Positions 24,663-34,439 of a stretch of DNA of 64,000 bases are shown piece after piece; within the stretch, counting starts at the first letter, position 1, and each line of letters opens with the position of its first letter. The stretch lies in the NCBI RefSeq assembly GCF_008727715.1, contig NZ_CP044218.1, positions 2,683,501-2,747,500 of the forward strand, written 5' to 3'. Position numbers and translations under genes: made by a program. The stretch comes from Mesorhizobium terrae. GTDB lineage: Bacteria; Pseudomonadota; Alphaproteobacteria; Rhizobiales; Rhizobiaceae. Under the pieces are notes generated by a model. The model saw only the letters and a list, made by a program, of their open reading frames with translations. It was not told the DNA's origin and searched no databases.

Positions 24663-25481
24663 ATGGAGACGACAAGCCGGGGAAAGCTTGCGACGGCGGA
24701 TTCCGTGAGGGTGACGAACCCGGACGGAAACGGCGCCTATGTCTTTACCTGCGACCACGCCTCCAACTTCCTGCCCGCCGAATATGGAACGCTCGGCCTC
24801 GCGGCCCCAGAGCTCACCCGCCACATTGCCTGGGACCCCGGCGCCCTGCCGGTGGCGCAGATATTGAGCGAACGGCTTGGCGCGCCGCTGGTCGAGACCT
24901 GCATTTCGCGCCTGGTGCTCGACTGCAACCGCCCGCTCGATGCGCCGGACCTGATCTCGCCCGTCAGCGAGACAACTGCCATCCCCGGCAATGAAGGCCT
25001 GTCCGCCGCAGACCGGCAGGCACGTATCGACCGTTGCTGGAAACCGTTCCACGAAACGATCGACAGGCTGATCGAGACGCGCGCGGCACGCGGACTGGAG
25101 ACGCGGCTGGTCTCCGTGCATTCGTTCACGCCCGTTTACAAGGGTGTCGACCGCCCTTGGCACATCGGCATCATTCATGACGATGACGCCCGGTTGTCGG
25201 CCCCGCTGATTGCCGCCCTGCAACAGCAGGGTGGCTTCACCGTTGGCGCCAACCAGCCTTACTCGCCTGCCGACCGGGTCTACTTCACCCTGGAGCGGCA
25301 CGCGCGCTCGCGTGGCCTGTTGTGCGCAATGATTGAAATTCGCAACGATGAGATCCGGGACAAAGCCGGACAGAAAAAATGGGGAGAACGACTGGCGGGC
25401 ATCTTTACCGGTCTTGAGCCGGCGCGGCTGCCAAAGCCGCCGCCGTTCCGGCCGCTCCACTCGATTGAAGGCACCATCTGA
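24663..25481 (+). CDS. N-formylglutamate amidohydrolase family protein
   Basis: The 272-residue protein contains YVFTCDHASNFLPAEYGTLG, HIAWDPGALPVAQILSERLG, LVLDCNRPLDAPDLI and HSFTPVYKGVDRPWHIGII, the motifs of the FGase/HutG2 metal-dependent amidase family. The family hydrolyses N-formyl-L-glutamate, but no other hut genes are here. Surrounded by a glutamine synthetase-like ligase and two dehydrogenases, it could instead hydrolyse a gamma-glutamyl amide. It is the first gene right of the RpiR regulator; the permease follows 24 bases later. Confidence 0.88.
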   Translation: METTSRGKLATADSVRVTNPDGNGAYVFTCDHASNFLPAEYGTLGLAAPELTRHIAWDPGALPVAQILSERLGAPLVETCISRLVLDCNRPLDAPDLISPVSETTAIPGNEGLSAADRQARIDRCWKPFHETIDRLIETRAARGLETRLVSVHSFTPVYKGVDRPWHIGIIHDDDARLSAPLIAALQQQGGFTVGANQPYSPADRVYFTLERHARSRGLLCAMIEIRNDEIRDKAGQKKWGERLAGIFTGLEPARLPKPPPFRPLHSIEGTI

Positions 25482-25505
25482 AGGTATAAAAAAGGGAACA
25501 CTCTC

Positions 25506-27053
25506 ATGGCAGCGCCTGGTAATGTCGAACACAATAGTGAGGACGTGAAGGTCCTCCATTCTATGGGCTACGCGCAAGAATTGGCGCGTCGCATGAGTGG
25601 CTTTTCAAATTTCGCGATCTCCTTCTCGATTATCTGCATTTTGGCGGGTGGCATCACGTCTTTTCCGCTAGCGATGGCTACCGGGGCTGGCTTTGAGGCT
25701 ACCATCGGTTGGGTTATCGGCGGCTTGTTCGCGTTGGTTGTTGCCGCGTCGCTTGGTCAAATTGGCTCGGCCTATCCAACTGCGGGCGGCCTCTATCACT
25801 GGTCGTCGATCCTAGGAGGTCGAGGCTGGGGTTGGGCAACGGCCTGGATCAATCTACTTGGCCTCATTTTCGTCGTCGCATCGGTCAATGTCGGTGTTTT
25901 CCTGTTGTTCAGGGACCTAGTATGGGCCGGTGTGTTCGGCCACGACGTGTCGCAATGGGGTTATCAGGAGCAGGTAATCGGTGTCGCGCTGATCACCCTG
26001 ACCCAAGCCCTCTTCAACCATTTCGGCATCAGAATCACGACGGCGCTGACGGATTTCTCCGGTTATCTGATCTTGGTCGTCGCCGTGGTTCTTACAGCTA
26101 TGTTCCTAATCTGGGGCGCGAGTTGGGACTTCTCGCGGCTGACCACCTTCGTCAACAACACTGGCGAAGCGGGTGGCGGCTATGTGCCGGAGGCAAGAAC
26201 GGCGCTGGTCGCCTTCCTGATTGGCCTACTCTATCCGCTCTATACGATCACCGGTTTCGACGCTTCCGCACATACTTCGGAAGAGACCCACAACGCGCGC
26301 GTTGCCGTTCCGCGCGGCATGATTCATTCCGTGTTGTGGTCGCTGGTCTTCGGCTTCGTGATGGCGGTTTCGTTCATCCTTGCGAGCCCGGATCTCGCGG
26401 CTACAGCCAAGGACGGCGCCAACGCATGGTTCAATCTGTTCAATAATTTGCCGGCACCAGGCTGGTTGAAGGACATCATCGCCATTGCAATCGTGCTGGC
26501 CAACTACATCTGCGCGCTGGCCGGTCTCACTTCCACTTCGCGCATGATTTTCGCTTTCGCGCGCGACGGCGGCCTGCCGGGCTCCTCGATGTGGAAGTCG
26601 GTCAGCCCGACATGGCGTACGCCCGTACCGGCTATTTGGCTGGGTGCGGTGCTTTCGGTTGCGGCGACACTCTACTCGCCGGCGTTCGCGGCGCTCGCGG
26701 CAGGTTGTGCGCTGTTCCTCTACGTGTCCTACGCGATGCCGGTAGCAGCGGGCTTCCTGGCGGAAGGTAAAACCTGGACCGAATTCGGGCCTTTCCGTCT
26801 AGGCGTCTGGTCCAAGCCGTTCGCCGGCATCACCGTGCTCGGTGTTCTGATCCTGATGTATGCCGGCATCCAGCCGCCCTTCGACATCCTGATCAACTAC
26901 GCCATCGGCTTGCTCATCCTGTTGGTGGTGCTCTGGTTTGGTATCGAGCGCCGCCGCTTCCAGGGTCCGCCGATCGGTGACGAGGTGGCCAAGCGTGCCG
27001 CCGAGATCGCCGCCGCGGAACGCGCCGTCGGCGAGACGGCTGGCGGCCACTAA
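25506..27053 (+). CDS. APC family amino acid/amine permease
   Basis: The 515-residue protein has about 12 membrane helices. FANFAIS-type start (MSGFSNFAISFSIICILAGG), GQIGSAYPTAGGLYHWSSIL and TGFDASAHTSEETHNARVAV are APC superfamily landmarks seen in GABA, choline and amino acid permeases. AAAGGGAAC precedes the ATG. Its first 1 kb uses more A/T-ending codons than its neighbours. It likely imports the amine or amino alcohol handled by the following enzymes. Confidence 0.9.
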   Translation: MAAPGNVEHNSEDVKVLHSMGYAQELARRMSGFSNFAISFSIICILAGGITSFPLAMATGAGFEATIGWVIGGLFALVVAASLGQIGSAYPTAGGLYHWSSILGGRGWGWATAWINLLGLIFVVASVNVGVFLLFRDLVWAGVFGHDVSQWGYQEQVIGVALITLTQALFNHFGIRITTALTDFSGYLILVVAVVLTAMFLIWGASWDFSRLTTFVNNTGEAGGGYVPEARTALVAFLIGLLYPLYTITGFDASAHTSEETHNARVAVPRGMIHSVLWSLVFGFVMAVSFILASPDLAATAKDGANAWFNLFNNLPAPGWLKDIIAIAIVLANYICALAGLTSTSRMIFAFARDGGLPGSSMWKSVSPTWRTPVPAIWLGAVLSVAATLYSPAFAALAAGCALFLYVSYAMPVAAGFLAEGKTWTEFGPFRLGVWSKPFAGITVLGVLILMYAGIQPPFDILINYAIGLLILLVVLWFGIERRRFQGPPIGDEVAKRAAEIAAAERAVGETAGGH

Positions 27054-27065
27054 GTCCCAAAAACA

Positions 27066-27097
27066 CGACCATGGCCGGCGGTCGCCGGCCATGGTCG
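27066..27097. repeat. 32-base perfect hairpin between permease and ligase genes
   Basis: CGACCATGGCCGGCG and CGCCGGCCATGGTCG are 15-base perfect arms separated by GT. No T tract follows, so it may stabilise or separate the two transcripts instead of terminating. Confidence 0.6.
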
Positions 27098-27147
27098 CCC
27101 TTCCATCAAATCCGTTCCTAAAAAATGAAAACCGGAGTGCTCTAAGA

Positions 27148-28518
27148 ATGGCAGGCAACCTTTCGTTCGATCAGTTGAAGAAGGCGGTGCAGGCAGGGGA
27201 GATCGACACCGTTCTCGCCTGTGCCGTCGACATGCAGGGTCGCCTCGTCGGCAAGCGTTTCCTGGCTCAGTATTTCGTCGAGTCCGCGCATGACGAGACG
27301 CATGGCTGCAACTATCTGCTGGCGGACGACATCGATATGGAGCCGGTGCCCGGCTACAAGGCGGCGAGCTGGTCGAAGGGTTATGGCGACTTCGTCATGA
27401 AGCCGGACCTCGCAACGCTGCGGCAGGTGCCGTGGCTCGAAAAGACCGCGTTGGTGCTGTGCGACCTGCTCGACCACCACAGCCATGAAGACCTCGCCCA
27501 TTCGCCGCGCGCCATCCTGCGCAAGCAGGTCAAGCGGCTGACCGAACGCGGCTATATCGGCTATTTCGCCTCCGAACTCGAATTCTACCTGTTCAGCGAA
27601 GGCTATGACGCCGCCCGCAAGAAGCACTGGCAAGGCATCGAGACCGCGTCGCCCTATATCGGCGACTACCAGATCGGCATCACCACCAAGGAAGAAGGCA
27701 TCATGCGCCGCCTGCGCAACGAGATGCAGGCCGCCGGCATTCCGATCGAGAATTCCAAGGGCGAGTGGGGCCCGGGCCAGGAAGAGATCAATGTGCGCTA
27801 CGCCGAAGCGCTGGAGATGGCCGACCGCCACGTTATCCTCAAGAACGGCGCCAAGGAGATCGCCGATTCCGAAGGCAAGGCGATCACCTTCATGGCCAAG
27901 TACAATTACGGCCTGGCCGGTAATTCCAGCCATATCCACAATTCGCTGTGGAGCGCCGACGGCAAGACGCCGCTGTTCTTCGACAAAAAGGGCCCGTGGA
28001 CGCTGTCCAGCCTCGGCCAGCAATGGTCCGCGGGCCAGCTCAAATATGCCAAGGAATTCACCTGGTTCCTGGCGCCCTACATCAATTCCTACAAGCGCTT
28101 CCAGTCTGGTACCTTCGCACCGACCAAGATCATGTGGTCGGAAGACAACCGCACGGCGGGCTTCCGCCTGTGCGGCGAGGGCACCAAGGGCATCCGCATG
28201 GAATGCCGCATCGGCGGCGCCGACCTGAACCCCTATCTCGCCTTCGCGGCGCTGATCGCCGCCGGTCTTGCCGGCATCGACGAGAAGTTGGAACTACAGA
28301 AGCCGTTCGTGGGTGATGCCTACCAGGCTTCGCGCCTGCCGGAGATACCGAAGACGCTGCGCGAGGCGACCGAGACCATGGCCAAGTCAAAGATGCTCAA
28401 GGCCGCTTTCGGCGAGGACGTCATCGACCATTACGTGCACACGGCGCGCTGGGAGCAGTTCGAATACGACCGACGCATCACCGATTGGGAACTGCACCGG
28501 GGGTTCGAGCGATATTGA
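27148..28518 (+). CDS. Glutamine synthetase-like gamma-glutamyl ligase
   Basis: The 456-residue protein has the GS fold: VDMQGRLVGKRFLAQYF near residue 25, SELEFYLF for metal ligands, GEWGPGQEEINVRY, GLAGNSSHIHNSLWS with the catalytic loop His, and RMECRIGGADLNPYLAFAAL. It lacks the adenylylation region of GlnA and matches the GlnT/PuuA-like group that glutamylates amines such as putrescine or ethanolamine. TAAGA precedes the ATG; the frame is open far upstream but overlaps the permease gene. Flanking amidase, alcohol and aldehyde dehydrogenases support a gamma-glutamylation pathway. Confidence 0.88.
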   Translation: MAGNLSFDQLKKAVQAGEIDTVLACAVDMQGRLVGKRFLAQYFVESAHDETHGCNYLLADDIDMEPVPGYKAASWSKGYGDFVMKPDLATLRQVPWLEKTALVLCDLLDHHSHEDLAHSPRAILRKQVKRLTERGYIGYFASELEFYLFSEGYDAARKKHWQGIETASPYIGDYQIGITTKEEGIMRRLRNEMQAAGIPIENSKGEWGPGQEEINVRYAEALEMADRHVILKNGAKEIADSEGKAITFMAKYNYGLAGNSSHIHNSLWSADGKTPLFFDKKGPWTLSSLGQQWSAGQLKYAKEFTWFLAPYINSYKRFQSGTFAPTKIMWSEDNRTAGFRLCGEGTKGIRMECRIGGADLNPYLAFAALIAAGLAGIDEKLELQKPFVGDAYQASRLPEIPKTLREATETMAKSKMLKAAFGEDVIDHYVHTARWEQFEYDRRITDWELHRGFERY

Positions 28519-28534
28519 GGAGGGAGCCGGCCTT

Positions 28535-28557
28535 CCCTCTTGTGGGAGGGCGCGGTG
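28535..28557. repeat. Short extragenic hairpin after the ligase gene
   Basis: CTTCCCTCTTGTGGGAGGGC forms a small imperfect stem and is followed by GCGGTGACC. A similar block, CTTCCATCCTTAGTGGGATG then GGGCGGTG, lies at 35521. Both resemble decayed copies of one extragenic repeat family. Confidence 0.35.
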
Positions 28558-28702
28558 ACCGGATATCGCAAGGCGAAGTTGGTGAGACGGGGCAGGGCGA
28601 ACAGGGTTCGGTCTGCCCTTTCGCCCGCGCCACGACAAGACGTTAGCGGACCGGCCTTTGCCGAGATGGCGGGCTAGGACGCGCAATGAGGAAAAACGAA
28701 GC

Positions 28703-30091
28703 ATGACTGAAACCGTAAAGCTTACTTCCCCCATCGATGGCTCGATCTATGTCGAACGGCCGATCGCCAGCGATCAGGCGGTTAACGCCGCCGTTGAGCG
28801 CGCCCGCGCGGCGCAGGCCGACTGGGCGAAGGTGCCCGTCGCCGAGCGCGCCAAATACATGCTGAAGATGCTGGAAGCGCTGGTTGCCATGAGCGACGAG
28901 ATCGTTCCGGAACTGGCATGGCAGATGGGGCGTCCGGTGCGCTACGGCGGCGAATTCGGCGGCGTCAAGGAACGCACGCAATACATGGTCGAGATCGCCG
29001 AGCGCGCACTGGCGCCGGTGCCAGCCTCCAATCCGAAGGACGGTTTCCGCCGCTATGTGAAGAAGGACCCGCTCGGCGTGGTCATGGTGATCGCGCCGTG
29101 GAACTACCCGTACCTCACGTCCGTCAACACCATCGTGCCGGCGCTGATCGCGGGCTCGACCGTCATCCTCAAGCACGCCGCGCAGACGCTGCTGGTCGGC
29201 GAGCGCTTCGCCAAGGCCTTCGAGGCGGCCGGCCTGCCGAAACATGTCTTCCAGAACATGGTGCTCAACCACGCCCAGACGGAAAAGCTGCTCGGCTCGG
29301 GCAAGATCGACCACGTTAACTTCACCGGCTCGGTCGCCGGTGGTCGCGCCATCGAAAAGGCCGCGGCCGGCACCTTCATGACGCTGGGTCTCGAACTCGG
29401 CGGCAAGGATCCCGCCTATGTGTTGCCCGACGCCAAGCTCGACCATGCGGTGGCCAATCTCGTCGAAGGTGCCTTCTTCAATTCCGGCCAGTGCTGCTGC
29501 GGCATCGAGCGCGTCTACGTGCACGAGAAGATCTATGACGATTTCGTCGAGGGCTTCATCGCCGAGACGAAGAGCTATGTTCTCGGCAATCCGCTCGACC
29601 AGGCAACGACGATGGGCCCGATGGCGCAGGCGCGTTTTGCCGACTTCATTCGCGAGCAGAAGGCCGAAGCGCTGCGCAAGGGCGCGACGGCTCACATGAA
29701 CACCAGGGACGCGGCCGACAAGGCTGGTTCGCCCTATCTGCCGGCCGAGGTGCTGACCAATGTCGACCACCAGATGTCGGTCATGCGCGAGGAGAGCTTT
29801 GGCCCGATCGTCGGCATCATGAAGGTGCGCAACGACGAGGAGGCGGTCGCCCTTATGAACGACAGCCCCTATGGCCTCACCGCCTCGATCTGGACCGCCG
29901 ACACCGAGCGCGCCGTGGCCATCGGCGACCGCGTCGAGACCGGCACCGTGTTCATGAACCGCTGCGATTACCTCGATCCCGCGCTTGTCTGGACCGGCGT
30001 CAAGGACACCGGCAAGGGCGCGGCGCTTTCGCAGATCGGCTACGACAATCTGACCCGGCCGAAGTCGTATCACCTGCGCGAGAAGATCTAG
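28703..30091 (+). CDS. Aldehyde dehydrogenase
   Basis: The 462-residue ALDH has VIAPWNYPYLTSVNTIVPAL, NFTGSVAGGRAI for NAD, LELGGKDPAYV with the general-base Glu and NSGQCCCGIERVYVHEK with the catalytic Cys. EESFGPIVGIMKV and MNRCDYLDPALVWTGVKDTG follow. ATG at 28703 is preceded by GAGGAAAAACG. It probably oxidises an aldehyde generated by the next gene's alcohol dehydrogenase. It sits 184 bases after the ligase gene and 27 before the alcohol dehydrogenase. Confidence 0.92.
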   Translation: MTETVKLTSPIDGSIYVERPIASDQAVNAAVERARAAQADWAKVPVAERAKYMLKMLEALVAMSDEIVPELAWQMGRPVRYGGEFGGVKERTQYMVEIAERALAPVPASNPKDGFRRYVKKDPLGVVMVIAPWNYPYLTSVNTIVPALIAGSTVILKHAAQTLLVGERFAKAFEAAGLPKHVFQNMVLNHAQTEKLLGSGKIDHVNFTGSVAGGRAIEKAAAGTFMTLGLELGGKDPAYVLPDAKLDHAVANLVEGAFFNSGQCCCGIERVYVHEKIYDDFVEGFIAETKSYVLGNPLDQATTMGPMAQARFADFIREQKAEALRKGATAHMNTRDAADKAGSPYLPAEVLTNVDHQMSVMREESFGPIVGIMKVRNDEEAVALMNDSPYGLTASIWTADTERAVAIGDRVETGTVFMNRCDYLDPALVWTGVKDTGKGAALSQIGYDNLTRPKSYHLREKI

Positions 30092-30118
30092 TTAGCCGCC
30101 CATTCCAAGGAAAACTGC

Positions 30119-31291
30119 ATGTCCAAGCTCGTCTCCAAATGGAACTACCCGACCACCATCCGCTTCGGCGCCGGCCGCATTTCCGAATTGCCGGACGCGC
30201 TGGCCGCGACTGGCATCAAGCGTCCGTTGTTCGTCACTGATCCCGGTCTCGCAAAGCTGCCGGTGGTGGCCTCGACGTTGAAAATCCTCGACGATGCGAA
30301 GATCCCCTACGGCGTCTTTTCCGATGTCCGCCCGAACCCGGTGGAATCGAACCTCACCGCTGGCATCGCCGTCTTCAAGAAGGGCAAGCATGACGGCGTC
30401 ATCGCCTTCGGCGGCGGCTCGGCGCTCGATCTCGGCAAGCTGATCGCCTTCCAGGCCGGCCAGACCCGCCCGGTCTGGGATTTCGAGGATATCGGCGACT
30501 GGTGGACGCGCGCCGACAGCAACGCCATCGCCCCGATCGTCGCCGTTCCGACGACCGCCGGCACCGGCTCGGAGGTTGGCCGCGCCAGCGTGCTGACCCA
30601 CGAGGCGACGCACACCAAGAAGGTCATCTTCCATCCGAAGATCCTTCCCGCCATCGTCATCGCCGATCCCGCGCTGTCGGTCGGCATGCCGCAATTCATC
30701 ACCGCCGGTACCGGCATGGACGCGCTGGCGCACTGCCTCGAAGCTTATTGCGCGCCGGGCTATCACCCGATGGCCGACGGCATCGCGGTCGAAGGCGTAC
30801 GGCTGGTGTTCGAGAACCTGCCCAAAGCCTATGCCAACGGCAAGGACCTGACCGCCCGCGCGCATATGATGAGCGCCGCTGCGATGGGCGCCACCGCCTT
30901 CCAGAAGGGGCTCGGCGCCATCCACTCGCTGTCGCATCCGATCGGCGGCCTCTATGACACCCATCACGGCATGACCAATGCCGTGTTCATGCCTTATGTG
31001 CTGGCCTTCAACCGCGACGTCATCGAGGGCAAGATCGAGCGCCTCGCAGCCTATTGCGGCATCAAGGGCGGCTTCGACGGTTTCGCCAAGGCGATCACCA
31101 AGCTGCGCAAGGAACTGAAGGTTCCGCACACGCTCGGCGGCCTCATCAAGGACCTCGACATGGACAAGAAGCGCAAGGGCCTGATCGCCGACATGGCAAT
31201 CGTCGATCCGACTGCCGGCGGCAATCCGGTGAAGCTGACTAAGAAAGCGGCGCTGTCGCTCTTGGAAAACTCTTTGTCGGGAACGGTATAA
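30119..31291 (+). CDS. Iron-containing alcohol dehydrogenase
   Basis: The 390-residue type III ADH has GGGSALDLGKL (NAD binding), PTTAGTGSEVGRASVLTH, GTGMDALAHCLEAY (Asp/His ligands) and HSLSHPIGGLYDTHHGMTNA with the remaining His ligands for iron. It converts an alcohol to an aldehyde with NAD. In this cluster the substrate could be a gamma-glutamylated amino alcohol. AAGGAAAACTGC precedes the ATG. A 256-base gap with a weak hairpin (31405-31424) follows before the ABC genes. Confidence 0.92.
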   Translation: MSKLVSKWNYPTTIRFGAGRISELPDALAATGIKRPLFVTDPGLAKLPVVASTLKILDDAKIPYGVFSDVRPNPVESNLTAGIAVFKKGKHDGVIAFGGGSALDLGKLIAFQAGQTRPVWDFEDIGDWWTRADSNAIAPIVAVPTTAGTGSEVGRASVLTHEATHTKKVIFHPKILPAIVIADPALSVGMPQFITAGTGMDALAHCLEAYCAPGYHPMADGIAVEGVRLVFENLPKAYANGKDLTARAHMMSAAAMGATAFQKGLGAIHSLSHPIGGLYDTHHGMTNAVFMPYVLAFNRDVIEGKIERLAAYCGIKGGFDGFAKAITKLRKELKVPHTLGGLIKDLDMDKKRKGLIADMAIVDPTAGGNPVKLTKKAALSLLENSLSGTV

Positions 31292-31547
31292 GAGACGCGC
31301 GAGGCAGGTGCGACTGTCTTTCGCGAACTTGCGAAAAATAAAAAAAGCAAGGGGAACGAAAGGGCTGGGAGGAGGCGCCAGAAAGTTTAGCCGGAAAACG
31401 AACGGGCACCCGATTGCGGGTGTCCGGCAAAAGTAGTTAACTTTCCGTGCCTTTCGGGGCGCGGGGCGGTCCGCCTTCATCGGACTGTCATATAACGGGG
31501 ATACCGCATCGCAGGCGTCCCTCGGCGTCAGTTCAACGGAGAGAAAA

Positions 31548-32654
31548 ATGTTCAGATTCACGGGAAAAGTGCTTTCCCTTACGGCAGTCGCCCTGATGGC
31601 CTCTTCCGCTTTCGCTTCGGCCTCGTCGCTGGACGAGCTGGCAGCTGCGGCCAAGAAGGAAGGCCAGCTCACCACGATCGCGCTGCCGCATGACTGGTGC
31701 GGCTACGGCGCCGTCATCGATGGCTTCAAGAAGAAGTACCCGGAAATCAAGATCAACGAACTCAATCCCGACGCCGGTTCGGGCGACGAGATCGAGGCGA
31801 TCAAGGCCAACAAGGACAACAAGGGCCCGCAGGCTCCCGACGTCATCGACGTTGGTCTCTCCTTCGGCCCGTCCGCCAAGGCCGACGGCCTGATCCAGCC
31901 CTACAAGGTCTCGACCTGGGATTCGATCCCCGACAGCGCCAAGGATGCCGACGGCTTCTGGTACGGCGACTATTACGGCGTTCTCTCGTTCATGGTGAAC
32001 AAGGACCTGGTCAAGAACGCCCCGACCGACTGGGCCGATCTCTTGAAGCCGGAATACGCCAACTCGATCGCGCTTGCCGGTGACCCGCGTGCGTCCAACC
32101 AGGCCATCCAGGCTGTCTATGCCTCGGGTCTGTCGGGCGGCGCCGCTGCTGGTGAAGCCGCTGGCAAGGCCGGCCTCGAATACTTCAAGAAGCTCAATGC
32201 CGCCGGCAATTTCGTTCCGGTGATCGGCAAGCCGGCAACGCTCGCCCAGGGCCAGACGCCGATCCTGATCAACTGGGACTACAATGCGCTCGCCGGTCGC
32301 GACACGCTGAAGGACAATCCTCCGGTTGAGGTCGTCGTGCCGAAGACCGGTGTCGTCGCCGGCGTCTACGTTCAGGCGATCAGCGCCTACGCGCCGCACC
32401 CGAACGCAGCCAAGCTCTGGATGGAGTATCTCTATTCCGACGAAGGTCAGCTCGGCTGGCTGAAGGGCTACTGCCACCCGATCCGCTTCAACGATCTCGC
32501 CAAGAAGGGCGCGATTCCGAAGGAGCTGCTCGCGAAGATGCCGCCGGCCGCTGCCTATGAAAAAGCCGCGTTCCCGACGCTCGACGAGCAGAAGGTGTCG
32601 AAGGAAGCGATCACCAAGAACTGGGATTCGATGGTCGGCGCCAACGTCAAGTAA
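31548..32654 (+). CDS. ABC transporter substrate-binding protein
   Basis: The 368-residue periplasmic protein has a signal peptide (MFRFTGKVLSLTAVALMASS, cleaved after AFASA) and a mature start SSLDELAAAAKKEGQLTTIA. This is the SBP_bac_6/8 type found in iron(III), spermidine/putrescine and 2-aminoethylphosphonate importers. The pocket region includes DVIDVGLSFGPSAKADGLI and WYGDYYGVLSFMVNK. GGAGAGAAAA precedes the ATG. Ligand is unknown; amine genes upstream hint at an amine. A hairpin after it may raise its expression over the permeases. Confidence 0.9.
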   Translation: MFRFTGKVLSLTAVALMASSAFASASSLDELAAAAKKEGQLTTIALPHDWCGYGAVIDGFKKKYPEIKINELNPDAGSGDEIEAIKANKDNKGPQAPDVIDVGLSFGPSAKADGLIQPYKVSTWDSIPDSAKDADGFWYGDYYGVLSFMVNKDLVKNAPTDWADLLKPEYANSIALAGDPRASNQAIQAVYASGLSGGAAAGEAAGKAGLEYFKKLNAAGNFVPVIGKPATLAQGQTPILINWDYNALAGRDTLKDNPPVEVVVPKTGVVAGVYVQAISAYAPHPNAAKLWMEYLYSDEGQLGWLKGYCHPIRFNDLAKKGAIPKELLAKMPPAAAYEKAAFPTLDEQKVSKEAITKNWDSMVGANVK

Positions 32655-32667
32655 GTTCACGACAATT

Positions 32668-32694
32668 GTCCGGGCGGCTCCACGCCGCCCGGAC
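32668..32694 (+). terminator. Attenuating hairpin between binding protein and permeases
   Basis: GTCCGGGCGGC and GCCGCCCGGAC form an 11-base perfect stem with a 5-base loop, followed by TTTATCT. The position after an ABC binding-protein gene suits partial termination or 3' protection. Confidence 0.7.
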
Positions 32695-32718
32695 TTTATC
32701 TAACGAAGACAGGCCGGC

Positions 32719-33630
32719 ATGACCGATATCAGTCTTTCAGGACCGGCTGCTGCCGGAAAGATCGTACCGCCAGCACAGGCGCGGGCCATGCGGCTGCCCA
32801 CGCAATGGTTGGGCGTGGCGCCGTTCATCATCTTCGCGCTGATGTTCCTGATCCTGCCGACGCTGTATCTCATCCTCGGCGCGTTCCAGAACAGTGACGG
32901 TGCCGTCACGCTGGAAAACATCATCGAGCTGGCGCAACCGTCCATCGTCGCCGCCTATCTGATCTCCATCAAGGTTTCCGTTGCCTCGGCGCTTCTCGGG
33001 GCGTTTATCGGCCTTGCCATCGCGATCGCCATCGTGCGCGGCGGCCTGCCCAACTGGACGCGCTCGGCAACGCTCACCTTTTCCGGCGTGGCCTCGCAGT
33101 TCGCCGGCGTGCCGTTGGCCTTTGCCTTCCTGGCGACGCTCGGCCGGCTCGGCCTTGTCACCGTTTTCCTGCGCGCGCTTGGCTTCGACCCCTACCAGCA
33201 CGGCTTCAACGTCCTGTCCTTCTGGGGCCTGACGCTCACCTATCTCTATTTCCAGATTCCGCTGATGGTGGTCATCATCACGCCGGCCATCGATGGCCTG
33301 AAGAAGGAATGGGGCGAGGCTGCCGCGACCTTGGGTGCCACGCAGTGGCAGTACTGGCGCATGGTGGTGATCCCGGTGATCTGGCCGAGCTTCCTCGGCA
33401 CCGTGATCCTGCTCTTCGCCAATGCCTTCGGCGCCATTGCCACCGCCTATGCGCTGACCGGTTCGTCGCTCAATATCGTGCCGATCCTGCTCTATGCGCA
33501 GATCCGTGGCGACGTGCTGCACAATCCACATCTCGGCTATGCCATCGCTTTCGGCATGATCTTCATCACGGGCCTCGCCAATGTCTTCTACATCTGGTTC
33601 CGGACCCGTTCGGAAAGGTGGCTGAAATGA
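32719..33630 (+). CDS. ABC transporter permease
   Basis: The 303-residue protein has six membrane helices and the EAA loop EWGEAAATLGATQWQYWRMV, where the ATPase docks. LPTLYLILGAFQNSDG follows TM1. It is the first permease of the importer at 31548-35504 and overlaps the second permease by 4 bases (ATGA at 33627). Confidence 0.92.
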   Translation: MTDISLSGPAAAGKIVPPAQARAMRLPTQWLGVAPFIIFALMFLILPTLYLILGAFQNSDGAVTLENIIELAQPSIVAAYLISIKVSVASALLGAFIGLAIAIAIVRGGLPNWTRSATLTFSGVASQFAGVPLAFAFLATLGRLGLVTVFLRALGFDPYQHGFNVLSFWGLTLTYLYFQIPLMVVIITPAIDGLKKEWGEAAATLGATQWQYWRMVVIPVIWPSFLGTVILLFANAFGAIATAYALTGSSLNIVPILLYAQIRGDVLHNPHLGYAIAFGMIFITGLANVFYIWFRTRSERWLK

Positions 33631-34418
33631 AGTCGGGCAGATTCTGGGCCTGGGTCACTTTTATCCTCGGCGCCGCCTATTTCTTCATTCCGCTGATCGC
33701 GACCATGGAATTCTCCATGCGTATGCGGCGCGGCACCTATTCCTTCGACGCCTACAAGGTGGTTCTGGGCGACGAGCGCTTCCAGGCAACGTTCACCTTC
33801 TCGGTGCTAGCCGCGGTCTTCACCATCATCCTCGGTGTGCTGCTGGTCGTGCCAACCGCCTACTGGATCAGGCTACGCCTGCCGCAGCTCCGGCCGGTCG
33901 TCGAGTTCGTGACACTTCTGCCGCTGGTCATCCCGGCCATCGTCATCGTCTTCGGCTACATCCGCATGTATGGCTCGAACTCGCCGCTGCCGTTCCTGTC
34001 GAGCGACATGGGCACCAACGCGCTTCTGGTCATCGGCTATGCGACGCTGGCGCTGCCCTATATGTACCGCGCCGTCGACACCGGCCTCAGGACCATCGAC
34101 GTGCGCACGCTGACCGAGGCGGCGCAGATCCTCGGCGCCGGCTGGACCACCATCATCGGCCGCGTCATCCTGCCCAACGTGCTGATCGCGGTGCTGTCGG
34201 GCGCATTCCTGACCTTCGCCATCGTCATCGGTGAGTTCACCATGGCCAGCCTGCTCAACCGTCCGGCCTTCGGCCCGTATCTTCAGAACATCGGCGCCAA
34301 CCGCGCCTATGAGCCGGCGGCGCTTGCCATCATCGCCTTCGTCATCACCTGGGGCTGCATGTCGGTCATCCAGGTTCTGTCCCGTTTCGCGCCGAAATCG
34401 GCGAATCGCCCGAATTGA
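33627..34418 (+). CDS. ABC transporter permease
   Basis: The 263-residue protein begins MKSGRFWAWVTFILGAAYFF and has six TM helices with the EAA loop LTEAAQILGAGWTTIIGRV. It pairs with the upstream permease to form the channel. ATG overlaps the previous stop; the open frame continues far upstream but is only the alternative frame of the previous gene. The ATPase starts 21 bases later. Confidence 0.92.
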   Translation: MKSGRFWAWVTFILGAAYFFIPLIATMEFSMRMRRGTYSFDAYKVVLGDERFQATFTFSVLAAVFTIILGVLLVVPTAYWIRLRLPQLRPVVEFVTLLPLVIPAIVIVFGYIRMYGSNSPLPFLSSDMGTNALLVIGYATLALPYMYRAVDTGLRTIDVRTLTEAAQILGAGWTTIIGRVILPNVLIAVLSGAFLTFAIVIGEFTMASLLNRPAFGPYLQNIGANRAYEPAALAIIAFVITWGCMSVIQVLSRFAPKSANRPN

Positions 34419-34439
34419 GCCCGAGAAAGTCCTGAACCC

